Virus record (IMG/VR): IMGVR_UViG_3300044825_000829
Span: 1 to 30,621 of that record
Strand: one strand, 5' to 3'
Source: a virus
Length of the DNA stretch: 30,621 nt
The notes under the pieces: model-generated
Told to the model about the DNA's origin: nothing
Seen by the model: the letters and a program-made list of their open reading frames with translations, nothing else
Databases searched by the model: none
Part shown: positions 28,696 through 30,621 of the stretch, piece by piece
Layout of the letters: each line of letters begins with the position of its first letter
Numbering within the stretch: the stretch's first letter is position 1
Program-made: the position numbers and the translations under genes

Positions 28696-29468
28696 TGGAA
28701 TGTCAAAAGTGCAAGCGCAACACCAGCCAAGAGAAGGTCTATCTTTGTGAAGGCTGCCGATACAAGTTGCGCTGTTTCATCAAAGACTTGCCCGATCTGC
28801 ACCATGAATCGGGGAAGTTCATCCAGCCGGTTCGCACCGGCAAGGGTGGCCGGCCTTCCGAACGCTCGATTGGCGTGAATGTCACAGCGTTGGATTTCAG
28901 TATGGCCACCGAACTATTGCAAATCATGTGGTCATGGGAAGCGATGATTCGTGAGGAATGCGGATTGACCAAACCCGGATTGCTGCCGCGATACCGGATT
29001 GAGATGGAAGTTCGGCAGACCTGCACCTTCCATCTGAGTTTCTTGAATTATTCGGTCAAACAAGAATGGATCGGGGATTTCTTCGATGAAGTCAAAGCCA
29101 TCCACAGTCGGGGGATGGTGGCAGCCCGCCGATATGTGGAAACCCAACGGCGCATCCAATGCCCTGCTGAGATTGATGAAGGTGAACAATGTGGGGAGCG
29201 ATTGGTGATTGAAGCCGAAGACCTTGAATTGGGGATTGATTGCCAGAAGTGTGGAACCTATTGGTCGGTGATTCGATTGATTGCGGTGATGGCCACCGAT
29301 AGAAGCCGGCCATTCATGTTGGACATCCAAGCCATCTGCATCTGGTTGGGAATTAGTAGGCGGCAGGTATATCGAATTGTTCGCAAACATGGGATCGAGA
29401 AGGTCAATGGGAAGTTCAATGTGCATCAGATTATGGATGCGCGGAAGAAGGAATTGCTTCCATCATGA
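28695..29468 (+). CDS. HTH DNA-binding protein with zinc ribbons
   Basis: A 257-residue protein with an N-terminal ribbon (CQKCKRNTS and LCEGC: four Cys), a helical middle, a second Cys set (CPAEIDEGEQC, DCQKC) and a C-terminal helix-turn-helix (DIQAICIWLGISRRQVYRIV). Proteins with this plan occur beside replication genes in many actinobacteriophages and are annotated as HTH proteins. It could act on the neighbouring iteron array or on phage promoters. Overlaps the next gene's outer frame by four bases. Confidence 0.8.
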   Translation: MECQKCKRNTSQEKVYLCEGCRYKLRCFIKDLPDLHHESGKFIQPVRTGKGGRPSERSIGVNVTALDFSMATELLQIMWSWEAMIREECGLTKPGLLPRYRIEMEVRQTCTFHLSFLNYSVKQEWIGDFFDEVKAIHSRGMVAARRYVETQRRIQCPAEIDEGEQCGERLVIEAEDLELGIDCQKCGTYWSVIRLIAVMATDRSRPFMLDIQAICIWLGISRRQVYRIVRKHGIEKVNGKFNVHQIMDARKKELLPS

Positions 29469-29502
29469 TTCATCCAAACGCTGTGATGTCACACCTTTCT
29501 GC

Positions 29503-29508
29503 TACAAT
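29503..29508 (+). promoter_or_regulatory. Candidate -10 box before small genes
   Basis: TACAAT in TGCTACAATTG, an extended -10 type sequence in the non-coding stretch after the HTH gene, 50 bases before ATG 29558. It resembles the box at 14545. No clear -35. It might drive the last four genes separately from the replication operon. Confidence 0.4.
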
Positions 29509-29557
29509 TGCAGCGCTTAGGGTGTATCTATCACCGAAACATTTCTTGGGGTTTCTC

Positions 29558-29722
29558 ATGATTCAGCAACAACCACCAATTTCCATTGAAGAAGTTGATG
29601 AAGCGTTGAATCATGCAACAACGGCGAAACTCTTTCTTGATTTCACAGAACATGAAAAACAAATCATCAATCAATTCATTGATGGATTACTGGATGCAAG
29701 ATTGGAGTTGAGCGCCAAATGA
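29558..29722 (+). CDS. Small helical protein
   Basis: A 54-residue protein, IQQQPPISIEEVDEALNHAT, followed by LFLDFTEHEKQIINQFIDGL. Helical, no family. I start at ATG 29558 with a GGGG site eight bases upstream, rather than at ATG 29465, because the latter would code through the TACAAT promoter-like segment. ATGA overlap with the next gene. Confidence 0.55.
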   Translation: MIQQQPPISIEEVDEALNHATTAKLFLDFTEHEKQIINQFIDGLLDARLELSAK

Positions 29723-29907
29723 TTTCGATTGCTGTAACAATTGCCGATGTCACAACAGAACTTGAAACAGATAATGTTCTGTCGTTTGATGCCATCGAAA
29801 GTCTTTTGTCGCGTGCGGTGCAATCAACTCTTGCAGCCTATGCAGCGATGCCAGATGTTCCAGACAAAGATGATGACGAACTTGAAGACAAGGAAAATGA
29901 CTTCTGA
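29719..29907 (+). CDS. Small acidic protein
   Basis: A 62-residue protein: ISIAVTIADVTTELETDNVL, FDAIESLLSRAVQSTLAAYA, and an acidic tail (DKDDDELEDKEN). No family recognised; possibly a partner of the endonuclease encoded next, whose start overlaps its last codons by 11 bases. Coupled to the gene before by ATGA. Confidence 0.55.
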   Translation: MISIAVTIADVTTELETDNVLSFDAIESLLSRAVQSTLAAYAAMPDVPDKDDDELEDKENDF

Positions 29908-30259
29908 ACATAAGTGTTCACATTGTCAGGAAATAAAAAACGCAGATAGGTTCTACATCTCCAAAGAGAAATCTGGTGAGAGAAGAATGCGCATGTGTTT
30001 GGAATGCAGGAAGAATTATCGCAAGAAGTCTGATGATTACTATCAGCGCGTAATTGCAGAACAAAATGGATTGTGCGCAATCTGTGGTGTTGCTGAAGTA
30101 GAACATGGCAGACGATTCAACATTGACCATGATCATTCAACGGGAAAGTATCGTGGCCTTCTTTGCGTTCGATGCAATTTTGGAATTGGATATTTCAAAG
30201 ACAATCCAAATCATCTAAGCAAAGCCATTGAGTACCTTACTGCCAACAAAGACAAATGA
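29897..30259 (+). CDS. Endonuclease VII-like recombination endonuclease
   Basis: A 120-residue protein with the endonuclease VII signature (PF02945): zinc Cys pairs CSHC and CLEC in the N-terminal part, then GLCAICG, the catalytic FNIDHDHSTGKYRGLLC, CNFGIGYFKDN. This family resolves branched DNA before packaging. The start is ATG 29897 with AAGGAA immediately upstream; the in-frame opening at 29741 lies inside the previous gene. The stop overlaps the next start (ATGA). Confidence 0.9.
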   Translation: MTSEHKCSHCQEIKNADRFYISKEKSGERRMRMCLECRKNYRKKSDDYYQRVIAEQNGLCAICGVAEVEHGRRFNIDHDHSTGKYRGLLCVRCNFGIGYFKDNPNHLSKAIEYLTANKDK

Positions 30260-30546
30260 AACTGAATCGCCCCTGTGTGGATTGCCAAACGCTCACGCGA
30301 TCAACAAGATGCATTGAGTGTCAGCGAATCAAGGAACGCAATCGCCCATCATCAACACAGCGCGGCTATGGGTATGCATGGCAGAAGTTGTCGAAACAAA
30401 TGATTGCAATGCACCCGTACTGCGAGATGTGTGGAACCAACAAAGACCTAACCACTGACCACATCATTCCTCTCTCTGAGAATGGCCTTTCTGTTGAATC
30501 CAATTTGCGCGTTTTGTGTCGCAAGCACAATTCGGGCAGAAGGTAA
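30256..30546 (+). CDS. HNH endonuclease
   Basis: A 96-residue HNH endonuclease: N-terminal Cys pairs CVDC and CIEC, a helical middle (GYGYAWQKLSKQMIAMHPYC), CEMCG, then TDHIIPLSENG and ESNLRVLCRKHNSGRR, which supply the catalytic His/Asn/His. In phages such an enzyme typically lies just upstream of the terminase and helps cut DNA at packaging. The terminase begins at the other end of this window, so the contig ends probably adjoin. Confidence 0.9.
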   Translation: MKLNRPCVDCQTLTRSTRCIECQRIKERNRPSSTQRGYGYAWQKLSKQMIAMHPYCEMCGTNKDLTTDHIIPLSENGLSVESNLRVLCRKHNSGRR

Positions 30547-30549
30547 AAA

Positions 30550-30568
30550 TAGGGGCAACTACCCCCTA
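30550..30568 (+). other. Hairpin at the HNH-terminase junction
   Basis: TAGGGG (30550-30555) pairs with CCCCTA (30563-30568), loop of seven bases, just after the HNH stop. The C-rich stretch that follows, to about 30600, and the AT-rich leader at 1-93 before the terminase are where a cos or pac site would be expected. No cleavage site can be read off the sequence. Confidence 0.45.
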
Positions 30569-30621
30569 CCGGCAGACCCCCCGTACCCCGCCATTTCTGC
30601 GGGTTGTTGAACGACAAAGAC

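Noticed and set aside
1-30621. Temperate phage with integrase and repressor
   Set aside because: No integrase or classical repressor found; only a tRNA-like segment and an RHH protein, which are not enough.

Overview
This 30.6 kb window looks like a complete or near-complete genome of a tailed, long-tailed (siphovirus-like) bacteriophage that infects an actinobacterium. Every gene I can support lies on the + strand. Three things point to an actinobacterial host: a WhiB-type four-cysteine protein with a GVWAG signature, a secreted lysozyme/transglycosylase-like protein ending in the PCGAW...ANRFY pattern seen in actinobacterial phages, and the general gene order. The moderate GC content (judged by eye, not computed) fits a freshwater, low-GC actinobacterium better than Mycobacterium or Streptomyces; that is inference. 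The last two genes encode endonucleases (endonuclease VII-like, then HNH), and the first two encode the terminase. Phages usually place an HNH gene just before the small terminase, so the ends probably join in the virion or replicating form.

Layout. 1-2217: terminase small and large subunits and a 47-residue membrane peptide. 2214-7818: portal, two small structural proteins, a multidomain capsid maturation protease and the major capsid protein. A glycosyltransferase (7921-8661) follows the capsid gene behind a strong hairpin. 8654-16480: head-tail connector, tail terminator, major tail protein, tail assembly chaperones (probable -1 frameshift), gp10-like protein, a 707-residue tape measure, tail hub, glycine-rich fibre and small accessory proteins. 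16492-17371: lysis cassette (membrane/coiled-coil protein, M15 peptidase endolysin, holin). 17376-19897: a DUF6378-like gene, two glycosyltransferases and an NAD-dependent sugar epimerase/dehydratase. An excellent intrinsic terminator at 19925-19953 closes the late block.

20046-25793 is the early/accessory block: many tiny genes coupled by ATGA or TGATG overlaps, including paralogous zinc-ribbon-like proteins, a ribbon-helix-helix protein, several one-helix membrane peptides, a PD-(D/E)XK nuclease, a WhiB-HTH protein, a Cas4/RecB-like nuclease and a probable ssDNA-binding protein. 25794-28179 holds a tRNA-like RNA element, a small gene and a primase-helicase. 28181-28291 is an array of six 8-bp boxes with a nested hairpin, a candidate replication origin or operator. 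28321-30546 carries two Cys-rich/HTH proteins, two small proteins and the two endonucleases.

The least explained signals are the iteron array, the tRNA-like element whose acceptor strand overlaps a hairpin covering the next start codon, a duplicated promoter-plus-leader with a covarying hairpin, a secreted lysozyme-like protein with no ordinary start codon for its signal peptide, and the four-gene glycan-modification set. I see no integrase, no lytic repressor and no CRISPR array.
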